The notes: generated from the sequence alone by a model not told the origin. Shown: positions 15,368-22,756, numbered from the stretch's first letter. The stretch: DNA of 23,904 bases from JBFLVQ01 sp040758525 (GCA_040758525.1 JBFLVQ010000065.1:1-23904), one strand, 5' to 3'. Made by a program: numbers and translations.

Positions 15368-17356
15368 TTACCGATAAGTCTCACCATTAACTTTATGTAT
15401 ATGGCTACTAACTACCTGTAATTGGCCATTGACGAGCTTCATAGTGAAATCTAGATCATAGATGGTGCCAATAGTGGGCTCCTTGAATTCACTACAAACG
15501 GAATAGTTCAGCTCTTGATTCTCATCTCTACTCATACTTAGCTTCTCATCATCTAACCTAACAAATGCTAGTTTTAATTGCTGATTGTTGATCGGATCTA
15601 GAATTGGATAAAGGTTGTTGTTGTTTTCTGTGAGGGTCTTGATATGTCTACGCACACTGCTATTAATTTGTCCAGTATTAATAAGAATACTGCCAAGCAG
15701 TTGATAGCCTTCCTGAAAGTTCCTATTGGTATCAAGTGTCTCAGTAAGCACACGGATCGCTTGATTAATATTACCACCTTCACTATAGGCATAGGCGAGT
15801 TTGGTAAAGACAGAAAGGTTCTTACGACCTTCTCCTAGATCTATTGCCTGCTGGTAGAACTGTATGGCCTGGAAGTAGGACTGTTGATTGCTATAGAAGT
15901 CTCCTAGACCTAGACAACTACAAGCGGAACGGCCTTGCCGTTGTGAAAAAGCGCGTGTGTAGTAACGCGCCGCCTCTTGTCTGTCGCCTATACGATAGAG
16001 TGCATTAGCATAGTTACACTGTGCAAACTCAGAATTTGTATTCACGGCAATTGCACGTGTAAAGAGAGTGAGATCGCTACGCCAAAAACTGTTCTGGCGT
16101 ATGCTAAGTATACTTAAGCCGATCATAGCAACAACTGTAAGTGTTGCTACTGCTGGCTGCACAAAAGCAATTCTACATTTGCGCTCAAACAGTATTGCTA
16201 GTCCCATTGCAACAGCGCCAGAGAAACCTAATGAGGGCAAGAATGCATAACGATCTTGTAACATTAGATCGGGAATAAACCGGCCAATATTTAAGACTGG
16301 CAGCATGGTAATAAGCAACCAGGCTAAGGCAAAAGTGATACGATCTGGCGCACGTAGCCAAACTACTATACCACCTGCGAGCAAAAGCAGTAGCGGCAGC
16401 CAGAACGCTATGTCTGTGGGGCTAAGTACTATTGGTACATTGTGTACTATGCTCAATCTGGTTGGCCATACCAACATATAAAAGTATTCCATTATTACTC
16501 TAGGAATGGTAAGTAACATATAACCGAGTTGTAGTCGGCTAGACACACGTAATGAGCCACCATAGGCAAAATAACGCAGAGCCAGATAAGCAGTTACTAG
16601 TAGCAGAAATGGTATGGCGGCGCGCACACCTGCCCAGACTCTAGGAAAGACCCCTTTAGGAGTATGACAGAACTGGTAAGCGCCAATTATAATGGGAAAA
16701 CAGAGCGCCGTCTCTTTACTTAGCAATGCCCCTCCGGCAAGTACCAACGCACCCAGGTAGTAGACTCGATTATAGTGCTGCTGTGTTGCCAAGTAGAGTG
16801 CGAATGCTGCCAAGAAGAAGAAGGCATGTAACGTCTCAACCAGACAGTTGACCCATGACACCACCTCGGAATGGATTGGATGCACTGTGAATAACAATGC
16901 GCCTAATACACCGGTTGCGCGCGAGCCACTTAGTTGCATAAGGATCAGGTAGGCAAGCACTACTACAGCACAGTATATGATCAGGTTAAGCAGATGCCAG
17001 TATTGTGCCTGTAGACCAAAGGCTTGATAAGCAAGCGCAAACAGCATACGTGTGAAAGGACGGTAATAGTCCTGTGAATCGGCATTGTTATTTATCCAGG
17101 TAAGATCATAGGAATGCGAGTCTGTAAAGACGGTAGCAAAATAGTTCCAATCATGTAGTGCGCGATTGGTCTCGATCATATAATGGTCGTCATAAACGAA
17201 ATCATGACCAATCGTATTAGCAAATACTGCAAAGGCAACTAGTATCAGCACAATTAGCAGGTGTCTGTTTACACGCCTGGCTAACCAGTGCCAAATTGGC
17301 AATCCAGCAGGTGGATTGCTTTCTGCAACGGTCTGGGTGACATTTTCAGTTGGCAT
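15368..17356 (-). CDS. TMTC-like GT-C membrane glycosyltransferase with TPR repeats
   Basis: This 662-residue protein has a first membrane helix at about 33-50, then an outward loop with FVYDDHYMIETN (Asp56-Asp57), DYYRPFTRM at about 96-103, and FTVHPIHSEVVSWV at about 156-169, followed by many hydrophobic helices to about 425. These are the marks of GT-C glycosyltransferases of the TMTC/DUF1736 kind, which use polyprenyl-phosphate sugars; the acidic pair is the expected catalytic site. From about 438 to 565 there are three or four TPRs (ANALYRIGDRQEAARYYTRA). The C-terminal 90 residues form an unrecognised domain. AAGGA lies 4 nt before the ATG. It converges on the permease gene with 18 nt between stop codons. 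The acceptor is unknown; many acidobacterial relatives have no assigned substrate. Confidence 0.8.
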   Translation of the reverse strand: MPTENVTQTVAESNPPAGLPIWHWLARRVNRHLLIVLILVAFAVFANTIGHDFVYDDHYMIETNRALHDWNYFATVFTDSHSYDLTWINNNADSQDYYRPFTRMLFALAYQAFGLQAQYWHLLNLIIYCAVVVLAYLILMQLSGSRATGVLGALLFTVHPIHSEVVSWVNCLVETLHAFFFLAAFALYLATQQHYNRVYYLGALVLAGGALLSKETALCFPIIIGAYQFCHTPKGVFPRVWAGVRAAIPFLLLVTAYLALRYFAYGGSLRVSSRLQLGYMLLTIPRVIMEYFYMLVWPTRLSIVHNVPIVLSPTDIAFWLPLLLLLAGGIVVWLRAPDRITFALAWLLITMLPVLNIGRFIPDLMLQDRYAFLPSLGFSGAVAMGLAILFERKCRIAFVQPAVATLTVVAMIGLSILSIRQNSFWRSDLTLFTRAIAVNTNSEFAQCNYANALYRIGDRQEAARYYTRAFSQRQGRSACSCLGLGDFYSNQQSYFQAIQFYQQAIDLGEGRKNLSVFTKLAYAYSEGGNINQAIRVLTETLDTNRNFQEGYQLLGSILINTGQINSSVRRHIKTLTENNNNLYPILDPINNQQLKLAFVRLDDEKLSMSRDENQELNYSVCSEFKEPTIGTIYDLDFTMKLVNGQLQVVSSHIHKVNGETYR

Positions 17357-17596
17357 AGTTCCTTATTTTTATCACAAAGAGGAGCAACCCGAGTTAATAT
17401 TTTTACGATGCCGTAAAACAATTGGAATTCAGGATAATCTGCCCTAAAATAGTGGCCTAGTTCAAGGGCTCACGACATTTGTCATATTGGCTCGGCAACC
17501 AGGGAGCCAAAATAGCGATCATTTAGGATCAAGGAGCGAACTATTAGGCGACGAACTTGTCGCTAAACGCCGCTTTCCTATTTGAGGATAATTATA
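17357..17596. promoter_or_regulatory. structured divergent intergenic region
   Basis: These 240 bp hold the promoters of two divergent genes and an unusual density of inverted repeats: TTTTACG/CGTAAAA around ATGC (17401-17418), TTGGCTC (17487-17493) with GAGCCAA (17504-17510), and GCGAC (17548-17552) with GTCGC (17559-17563), with a competing GGCG/CGCC pairing (17547-17550 and 17568-17571). The last two lie in what should be the 5' leader of the plus-strand gene. I do not recognise a riboswitch class. The first could be a dimer-binding operator. No coding region is visible. Confidence 0.4.
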
Positions 17597-17998
17597 ATGA
17601 ATCAGTTACGTCTGATATTGAAAGGGATAGAAACCTCTACCGCCGATGCAGGCGGCTGGCGCGTAATTGTTACGCTCTCCAATAAGGGAGAGCTTTATAC
17701 TGGCGAGGCTATTGCCGATGATCGCGAAGATCAACAATTGGCAGCAGTGGCAGAGGCGACTCTTAGCGCGATCTCGAATGTGTTAGAGAATCCTATGGAG
17801 TTACGGCTTGTCTACAGTAAGCAGATCTTTCTTGCAGAAGTGGGCAGGGTGATCTTCTTTGTTATTGTACAAGTTGGTGGTAACACTCCAGAGGCACGCT
17901 ATCTACCAGGTATCTCCATTTTTAGCACCCTCTCGTTAGAGGTTGCTGCCAAAGCTACTCTAAATGCGCTTAATCGTCTATTGGCTAAATTTATTTAA
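17597..17998 (+). CDS. uncharacterised 133-residue two-repeat alpha/beta protein
   Basis: I do not recognise this family. The start at 17597 is supported by GAGGA 8 nt upstream; TTG at 17582 is less likely. The protein appears to be an internal duplication. Each half has strands beginning LRLIL (residues 4-8) or LRLVY (69-73), a second strand (WRVIVTL; VIFFVIVQV), a hairpin ending in a Gly-rich turn, and a closing helix: AAVAEATLSAISNVLE at 49-64 and EVAAKATLNALNRLLA at 115-130. The A-x-ATL-x-A-x-x-x-L core is shared by both helices. There is no signal peptide, membrane helix or catalytic motif. It converges on a zinc-ribbon gene. The repeat design suggests a small-molecule or protein-binding fold, but this is only an impression. 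Confidence 0.75.
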   Translation: MNQLRLILKGIETSTADAGGWRVIVTLSNKGELYTGEAIADDREDQQLAAVAEATLSAISNVLENPMELRLVYSKQIFLAEVGRVIFFVIVQVGGNTPEARYLPGISIFSTLSLEVAAKATLNALNRLLAKFI

Positions 17999-18024
17999 CA
18001 AGCAACTATTGTTTAAGAAAGCAG

Positions 18025-18363
18025 TTAATCTTCATCTACTGCGCAGACCAGCGCAAGCAGAGCACGACAATCGTTACATACGATCTGAACTTCTGCCTCA
18101 TTGCTACCGGCAAGCTGAAAGACTTGTAAGCTCTCACAGCAGACACATTGAGTAGTAGGGAGACAACTCTCCAGTTCGGGCGGTACTGGTAACTCAACCT
18201 CTATAGGCAGTTTGGCATTTAATGCCTGTGTGTGTAACTGAAAGGAAGCACGACAAACACCACAGACATGATTGAAGCAGCACTTGGGTTCACAACTATA
18301 GACAATCTTGGCCGCGCCGCACTGCGGACAGCGAGGTGCCAACTGAGATAAGGTAATACTCAT
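18025..18363 (-). CDS. cysteine-rich zinc-ribbon protein of unknown function
   Basis: This 112-residue protein has about 14 cysteines, arranged as CPQC, CEPKCC, CGVC, then after a spacer CVCC and CNDC. That is two zinc-ribbon-like modules separated by a short hydrophobic and proline-rich segment (LPIEVELPVPPELESCL). The pattern argues for structural zinc sites and protein or nucleic-acid contact; there is no enzyme motif, signal peptide or membrane helix. AAGGAG sits 6 nt before the ATG. It follows the TPR gene by 32 nt on the same strand, so the two are probably one transcription unit and may form a complex, with the TPR protein as scaffold. Confidence 0.85.
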   Translation of the reverse strand: MSITLSQLAPRCPQCGAAKIVYSCEPKCCFNHVCGVCRASFQLHTQALNAKLPIEVELPVPPELESCLPTTQCVCCESLQVFQLAGSNEAEVQIVCNDCRALLALVCAVDED

Positions 18364-18395
18364 ATCTGCTCCTTAATTCCATTTATTATCTGCCA

Positions 18396-19538
18396 TTAGA
18401 GCTGTACATCGACACGTGACCGCAATTTTGGATGTAAGCGTGCTGCCAGCTTTGTTAGTAGAGTGCGTTTGCCACCTGTTAGCAAGGGGGCAGCACGTGT
18501 GAGAAACTGTTCGCTGGATTGAGGATCTTCACTAATTAGCGCCAATACCGCCAGTCCATGCAATGCGATGATATCCTCTGGATTGAGTAGCAGCGCTTGA
18601 TGGAAGTATTGCTCTGCATAAGCCATCTGCCCCTTTTCCATTAGCAATAGCGCAAAGACACTATGATAGTGGCTGCGGTAAGATTCGCAGTTAATTGCCA
18701 AGCGTAGATAACGTTCAGCCTTATTAAGGTCCTGCCGCTGCCAATAAAAGGTTGCCAGACGAAAATAGTTCTGTGCTGCGCGTGGCGCAAAGCGTATGGC
18801 ACGCTCAAAATCGGCTTCTGCTTCGGTCGGCTGGTTGTAAGTATAGTAGATAAAGCCTCGGTTAATCAGTGCAGCGCTATCGCGTTGATTCTGATCTAAG
18901 GCTAGCTTGATATGATCAAGCGCATCTTCATAGCGTTGCTGTAATAGTCGTACAGAACTCATTCCCGTATGGGCATCAGAATATTCAGGCGATAATGTCA
19001 GGGCATGTTGGTAATGGCGCTCAGCCGCATCTAGGCAGCGATCCGAAAGCGCAATATGGCCTAGGAAACAGTGTAGCCCCAAATCACCTGGATGATGCTT
19101 GAGGCCAAGCGTTAGGACGTCTTCGGCAGCACGGTAGTTGTTGCGTACACAGAGTATTTCGGCATAAGTAAGGCGAGCCTGTATCAAAGTGCTATCAAGC
19201 TTAAGGGCAGAACTGATCTGCTCAGTGGCTTCAGAATAACGGCCTAAGTGATAGTAAGCAGCAGCAAGTGCCTCTGGCACCAATGGCCAATCCGGCAATA
19301 GTTCACTGGCTTCTTGATAAGATTTGACTGCTTGTTCGTAAAGCTCCATTTTACGTGCCGCCTGTGCCGCGCAGAAAGCCTGTGCTGCGGCTAGTTCACG
19401 CCCACCACCTTGCTGGTGATAGAATACCTCGAACTCGCCTGCCGCCAAATGCCATTGCTCGTAAGTCTGCTGCTTCCAGGCAGCGCTGGAAGAGATATAG
19501 GCTCTGATTAGGGGATGCTGGTTTATTGCGCTATTCAT
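18396..19538 (-). CDS. cytoplasmic TPR-repeat protein
   Basis: This 380-residue protein is built almost wholly of tetratricopeptide repeats. Around eight can be read from residue 55 on, for example YEQAVKSYQEASELLPDWP, YSEATEQISSALKLD, LDAAERHYQHALTLSPEY, PTEAEADFERAIRFAPRA and MAYAEQYFHQALLLNPED. The first 50 residues are helical but not TPR-like. No signal peptide or membrane segment is present, so it should be cytoplasmic. TPR arrays present grooves for partner peptides; the partner here may be the zinc-ribbon protein coded 32 nt downstream. The ribosome binding site is poor (GGAAGC about 12 nt before the ATG). Nothing in the sequence gives a specific process. Confidence 0.88.
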   Translation of the reverse strand: MNSAINQHPLIRAYISSSAAWKQQTYEQWHLAAGEFEVFYHQQGGGRELAAAQAFCAAQAARKMELYEQAVKSYQEASELLPDWPLVPEALAAAYYHLGRYSEATEQISSALKLDSTLIQARLTYAEILCVRNNYRAAEDVLTLGLKHHPGDLGLHCFLGHIALSDRCLDAAERHYQHALTLSPEYSDAHTGMSSVRLLQQRYEDALDHIKLALDQNQRDSAALINRGFIYYTYNQPTEAEADFERAIRFAPRAAQNYFRLATFYWQRQDLNKAERYLRLAINCESYRSHYHSVFALLLMEKGQMAYAEQYFHQALLLNPEDIIALHGLAVLALISEDPQSSEQFLTRAAPLLTGGKRTLLTKLAARLHPKLRSRVDVQL

Positions 19539-19875
19539 AGCTAAACTTTGCTTCCATCACCGATAAACTTACACATTGTAGAAGTTTCCCTTATCTAACT
19601 TCATACTATGCCCTTTCAGGCATGTGAAAGTCGCTATATATTAACATTTAGACCTATGCGACAAAAGAGCTTGCTGACTGCTTACTTAGCTAGATATAGG
19701 CGATCAATTCTGAACAGATCCGTACAGTGCAATAGGTTTGAGCGTGCACAACTATGCCAGTATGAGCAATTACTATAACTACTGGTGTGTTGGCCTATGA
19801 TTTGCAATTCTAAAAGTATCAGTAATACCTCTATCTAGGTTACTTGAGTGATAGGGTTAGGCTAGGAGAAGAGAG
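19539..19875. other. 337-bp intergenic region with one palindrome
   Basis: It separates divergent genes. CTTTCA (19613-19618) and TGAAAG (19625-19630) form a perfect inverted repeat around GGCATG, placed where an operator for either gene could lie. No clear -35/-10 pair was found for either direction. A 56-codon frame at 19608-19778 has no ribosome binding site and was not accepted. Confidence 0.3.
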
Positions 19876-20229
19876 ATGAATGAACAGGTAAACTCTTTGG
19901 ATGTATTGATCGCTAATTATATGGAGGAACATGCCACATTACTTGAGCGCGCTGCTAGTGGTCAGCTCTTCCGCCTGCTCGAGAATTTCCTTGCACTGGC
20001 TGACCTATATGCTGTACTAGAGCGACTGGCTACTATTCAAGGACGTACATTAGAGGTCGTCTCGCCCCTACTTATTCTTGATCGTACTGCCCTGGTTGCA
20101 CTTGGCTATAATAACCAGCAGTTGGCTAGAATTGATCGCTTCCTCGCTTGGGTGTATTACAAAACTCACCAGGATTTTCGCGCTTTGGTGGCCGCGCGTC
20201 TCTGCTGGCACACTCAACGCGCCGCCTAA
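19876..20229 (+). CDS. hypothetical helical protein, 117 residues
   Basis: I do not recognise this protein. It starts at an ATG with AGGAGAAG about 6-12 nt upstream. The predicted structure is all helical and amphipathic: LDVLIANYMEEHATLLERA, LFRLLENFLALADLYAVLERL, then a stretch with TLEVVSPLLILDRTALVAL and a C-terminal helix RIDRFLAWVYYKTHQDFRALVAARLCWH. There is no signal peptide or strong membrane segment. It stands alone between a long upstream gap and the PHA regulator's promoter, so its neighbours say little. The good ribosome binding site and the clean codon pattern support it being real. Confidence 0.65.
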   Translation: MNEQVNSLDVLIANYMEEHATLLERAASGQLFRLLENFLALADLYAVLERLATIQGRTLEVVSPLLILDRTALVALGYNNQQLARIDRFLAWVYYKTHQDFRALVAARLCWHTQRAA

Positions 20230-20337
20230 GAACAGCCATATTAGTTTAACCCTACCTGTCAGCTAAATGCTGATTTTACTCCTATTAACTAAAACTGTAC
20301 GACTACCTGAGCTGCCTGCCCACCCTGCTCCCGGTAG

Positions 20338-20381
20338 TTTATGACGCGATCCGTCAAAAATTGCTTGACATTTATGACGCG
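20338..20381 (+). repeat. 11-bp direct repeats bracketing the phaR promoter -35
   Basis: TTTATGACGCG occurs at 20338-20348 and again at 20371-20381, 33 bp apart (about three helical turns). The second copy begins right after the -35 box and leads into the palindrome GACGCGTC (20376-20383). The first leads into GACG-CGATC-CGTC. They are strong candidates for binding sites of a regulator, possibly PhaR itself. Confidence 0.6.
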
Positions 20382-20393
20382 TCGCGTTATATT
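20365..20393 (+). promoter_or_regulatory. sigma-70-type promoter of phaR
   Basis: TTGACA (20365-20370) and TATATT (20388-20393) are separated by exactly 17 nt, close to the consensus. The start point should be near 20400, leaving a short leader with AAGGAGGAGAG just before the ATG at 20417. One direct repeat lies inside the spacer, so a bound protein would block polymerase. Confidence 0.8.
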
Positions 20394-20416
20394 AGCATTG
20401 TCAGTAAGGAGGAGAG

Positions 20417-20989
20417 ATGACAACACGCACAATCAAACGATATGCAAACCGCAAACTATACGACCTTAGCGCAAAGCATTATTTAACCCTAGATGATCTA
20501 GCTGCATTAGTAGAAGCTGGCGAGCAAGTGCGTGTAATTGATAAAGAGAGCGGGCAAGATATCACTAGCGCAGTACTCTCGAAGATAGTCTCTGAAATGG
20601 TTTCCGACAGTACTGATAAAGAGAAGGCATGGTTGCCAGCAGAACTACTTACACAGATGATCCAGAAACGTTCAGATGCGGTAGTTGGTTATGTAAAACA
20701 GGGGCTAGCGGCAGGTGTACGTACGGTAAAGGATATGGAGGAGCAGCTCCAGCAGAGTTGGAAGCGGGTTACTGAGCGTAGCCGTGCAGCGAATGCGACT
20801 GAGGATCTCAAAGTGATACTAAATCGCATGATTGAAGAGAGCCTACAGTTCTTGATTCAGAAGATGAACCTGCCCACACGCACTGAATGGAATGCTCTGC
20901 AGGCCCGGCTAGATGAGATCGAGCGTGCCTTAGCATCACGCCGCCGCGTGCGCCCGCCACGCGCCAAGAAGAGATCGCGCGTGTCTTAA
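20417..20989 (+). CDS. phaR: polyhydroxyalkanoate synthesis regulator PhaR-like protein
   Basis: The N-terminal 58 residues (TIKRYANRKLYDLSAKHYLTLDDLAALV, written here as TIKRYANRKLYDL and SAKHYLTLDDLAALV, then IDKESGQDITSAVLSKIV) are the PHB_acc_N DNA-binding domain of PhaR. PhaR binds both polyester granules and DNA and represses phasin genes until polymer accumulates. The usual second PhaR domain is missing; instead residues 72-170 are helical and phasin-like, with NLPTRTEWNALQARLDEIERAL at 151-172. The tail (RRRVRPPRAKKRSR) is strongly basic. AAGGAGGAG lies 5 nt before the ATG. It is followed by a phasin gene 118 nt downstream, its likely target. No PHA synthase is in the window. Confidence 0.88.
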   Translation: MTTRTIKRYANRKLYDLSAKHYLTLDDLAALVEAGEQVRVIDKESGQDITSAVLSKIVSEMVSDSTDKEKAWLPAELLTQMIQKRSDAVVGYVKQGLAAGVRTVKDMEEQLQQSWKRVTERSRAANATEDLKVILNRMIEESLQFLIQKMNLPTRTEWNALQARLDEIERALASRRRVRPPRAKKRSRVS

Positions 20990-20992
20990 AGG

Positions 20993-21036
20993 GGTGGCCC
21001 TGTGACACGCTAATAGATTGCTATTTGTGGGCCACC
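20993..21036 (+). repeat. inverted repeat between phaR and phasin
   Basis: GGTGGCCC (20993-21000) and GGGCCACC (21029-21036) are perfect 8-bp arms around a 28-nt spacer, starting three bases after the phaR stop. No T-run follows, so it is not a standard terminator. It could be an RNA hairpin that processes or stabilises the message, a weak terminator, or a binding site near the phasin promoter. Confidence 0.55.
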
Positions 21037-21107
21037 GAGGAATTTCCATAGAGTGAAAAATCGCGCCGGTATTCTTACCGTGCACGCTATCATAAGGAGA
21101 CATCTAT

Positions 21108-21683
21108 ATGCCAAGAACAGCCAAGTCTAGCAAAACAACGAAAGCCACTAAGCGGACCAAACGAGTAAACGCGCGTACGGCAAAGACCGAACATGTTGCT
21201 AGCAATCAGACACCCATAGAGTTAGTCAAAGACATGGCGACTAAGAGTTTACATTTTGGATTAGGATTGGGTGCCTATATACTAGAGGGTGATGAGCATC
21301 TTAAGCTCAATCGTCTTAACCCGTTGAGTGGTAACATACGCGAGAACTTTAACTCGTTAGTAAACACAGCCATCCACAAAGGTGAACAGATCGAGCAGCA
21401 ACAGCGCGATTGGCTGACAAATTTTGAACGCACACAACGTAAACGTGTAAGAGATTTCTTCACAGCACGGCGTCGGGATCTGCAACGCACGGAGGCTTCT
21501 CTAGAAGAGAAGATTGAGGAAGTGATCGCTGGTCTAGATATTCCTACACGTAGCGATATACAGCAGCTCAATCGTCGCCTCAATGAACTCTCTAAGCAGC
21601 TTGCTGCCCAGACAACACCACGTAGTACAGCGCGCCGTAACAAGACTGTGGAAACTCCCGCTGCTGAGCCACAGAGTGCGTAG
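21108..21683 (+). CDS. phasin-family PHA granule-associated protein with basic N-terminus
   Basis: This 191-residue protein starts with a Lys/Arg/Thr-rich tail (residues 1-27), followed by a helical phasin core (PIELVKDMATKSLHFGLGLGAYI at about 36-58) and a long charged coiled coil to residue 168, with the family's signature DIPTRSDIQQLNRRLNELSKQL at 144-165. Phasins coat polyhydroxyalkanoate granules. A basic, histone-like tail is known in PhaF-type phasins at the C-terminus, where it ties granules to the nucleoid; here the tail is N-terminal. AAGGAG sits 8 nt before the ATG. It follows phaR on the same strand and probably answers to it. The family call is good, the DNA-tethering role is an inference. 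Confidence 0.82.
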   Translation: MPRTAKSSKTTKATKRTKRVNARTAKTEHVASNQTPIELVKDMATKSLHFGLGLGAYILEGDEHLKLNRLNPLSGNIRENFNSLVNTAIHKGEQIEQQQRDWLTNFERTQRKRVRDFFTARRRDLQRTEASLEEKIEEVIAGLDIPTRSDIQQLNRRLNELSKQLAAQTTPRSTARRNKTVETPAAEPQSA

Positions 21684-21701
21684 TATGACTATATAACAGA
21701 G

Positions 21702-21721
21702 CAAAGGTTGCTTTACCTTTG
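21702..21721 (+). repeat. small hairpin after phasin gene
   Basis: CAAAGGT (21702-21708) and ACCTTTG (21715-21721) form a 7-bp stem with a 6-nt loop, 18 nt past the phasin stop. No T-run follows. It may protect the 3' end or be a backup to the stronger hairpin further on. Confidence 0.45.
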
Positions 21722-21748
21722 TAGATGACTAAAGTAGATAGACAACTG

Positions 21749-21796
21749 AAAGCATTATGGCAATCTTTGTGTTGCCATAATGCTTTTACCATTTTT
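21749..21796 (+). terminator. long-stem Rho-independent terminator (or attenuator of the CDF gene)
   Basis: AAAGCATTATGGCAA (21749-21763) and TTGCCATAATGCTTT (21772-21786) form a perfect 15-bp stem with an 8-nt loop, followed by TTTT and shortly after by ATTTTT. It ends the phasin transcript. It lies only 67 nt before the CDF start, so no room is left for a full separate promoter after it; read-through control of the efflux gene is possible. The stem is near symmetric, so it may work in both directions. Confidence 0.85.
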
Positions 21797-21853
21797 CAGG
21801 AGTTGGCATAATGGTTGCTCAGCCATTGACAGACAAGTTAGATGGAGTTGGCT

Positions 21854-22750
21854 ATGGCAAAAGTACAAACGTTAGGGTCACAGCAGAACTACCACGAGAG
21901 TGTACAACGAGTACTGATAGTAATACTACTATTGAATCTTGTAGTAGTGATAGGCAAGGCGGTAGCAGGTTGGTTTGCCAATTCATTAACAGTTTTAAGT
22001 GATGCAATTCACTCGACCGTAGACATGCTTAATAATGTGATGGGGATTGTGCTAATACGTTATGCTTCCGCGCCGCCCGATCGGGAGCACCCATATGGAC
22101 ATAGCAAATTCGAGACATTAGGCGCCTTCTCAGTAGCTGGATTTCTCTTTATCACCTGCTTTGAGATAGCAGTACATTCACTACGTCAACTCTTTGCAGT
22201 ACAAAACACACTACCCGATATCAGCCCTTTTACAGTAATAACAATGCTTGCCACTATTGCGATAAACCTTTTTGTTACCACCTACGAGGCGCGGCGTGGC
22301 AGAGAACTAAGTAGCGAACTGCTCAGGGCTGACGCTGCGCATACACGTAGTGATGTTTATGTAAGCGCCTCAGTACTGCTTAGTTTCTTCTTTGTCAGCT
22401 ATGGTTACGGTCGTATTGATGCACTCTTTGCGCTTGGTATTGCATTGATCATTGCCTACAATGGCTATCAACTCTTTCGCCAAACTGTGCCTATACTAGT
22501 CGATGCTGCAATGCTTGATCCACGTCGTATCGAGCAGATTGCTTTGTCACTACCTGGTGTCTATCGCTGTTATAATATACGCTCACGAGGACGTCCTGGA
22601 GATCTCTTTATCGAGATGGTAGTAATTGTAGAGTCACACAATCTAATCGATGCACATGCATTGACTGAGAAGATCGAGCAGGCTTTGCGCCAGGAGTTTG
22701 GTCGCGCTGCGATAACTATACACTTTGAGCCTACAGAAGCGACAGAATAG
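21854..22750 (+). CDS. cation diffusion facilitator (CDF) metal/proton antiporter, zinc-type
   Basis: This 298-residue inner-membrane protein has six hydrophobic helices and a C-terminal cytoplasmic domain of about 80 residues. The transport site reads His53-x3-Asp57 in SDAIHSTVD (TM2) and His163-x3-Asp167 in ADAAHTRSD (TM5), an HD-HD set typical of zinc-transporting CDFs. The loop HPYGHSKFE follows TM2 as in the family. Members export Zn2+ (sometimes Cd2+, Co2+ or Fe2+) in exchange for protons. I chose ATG 21854 because GGAG lies 6 nt before it; ATG 21842 would add four residues but has no ribosome binding site. The region upstream contains a second, out-of-frame ATG (21811) with its own good ribosome binding site. 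It converges on the aminotransferase gene with only 6 nt between them. Confidence 0.92.
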   Translation: MAKVQTLGSQQNYHESVQRVLIVILLLNLVVVIGKAVAGWFANSLTVLSDAIHSTVDMLNNVMGIVLIRYASAPPDREHPYGHSKFETLGAFSVAGFLFITCFEIAVHSLRQLFAVQNTLPDISPFTVITMLATIAINLFVTTYEARRGRELSSELLRADAAHTRSDVYVSASVLLSFFFVSYGYGRIDALFALGIALIIAYNGYQLFRQTVPILVDAAMLDPRRIEQIALSLPGVYRCYNIRSRGRPGDLFIEMVVIVESHNLIDAHALTEKIEQALRQEFGRAAITIHFEPTEATE

Positions 22751-22756
22751 ATATAT

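Noticed and set aside
15350..15385. GGTAA/TTACC hairpin between the convergent permease and glycosyltransferase genes as a terminator
   Set aside because: Five-base arms, long loop and no T-run; too weak to call.
17461..17580. SAM or c-di-GMP riboswitch suggested by GGCAACC and nearby stems
   Set aside because: The conserved cores of those classes are not present; only the hairpins are supported.
19608..19778. 56-codon plus-strand frame in the gap before the 117-residue gene
   Set aside because: No ribosome binding site, basic and unremarkable composition, and it starts inside the palindrome; most likely chance.
21811..22002. 63-codon frame with a good ribosome binding site overlapping the CDF start
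   Set aside because: Its sequence beyond the first codons is the CDF gene read in another frame, with no domain-like features; kept only as a possible regulatory decoy in the findings.
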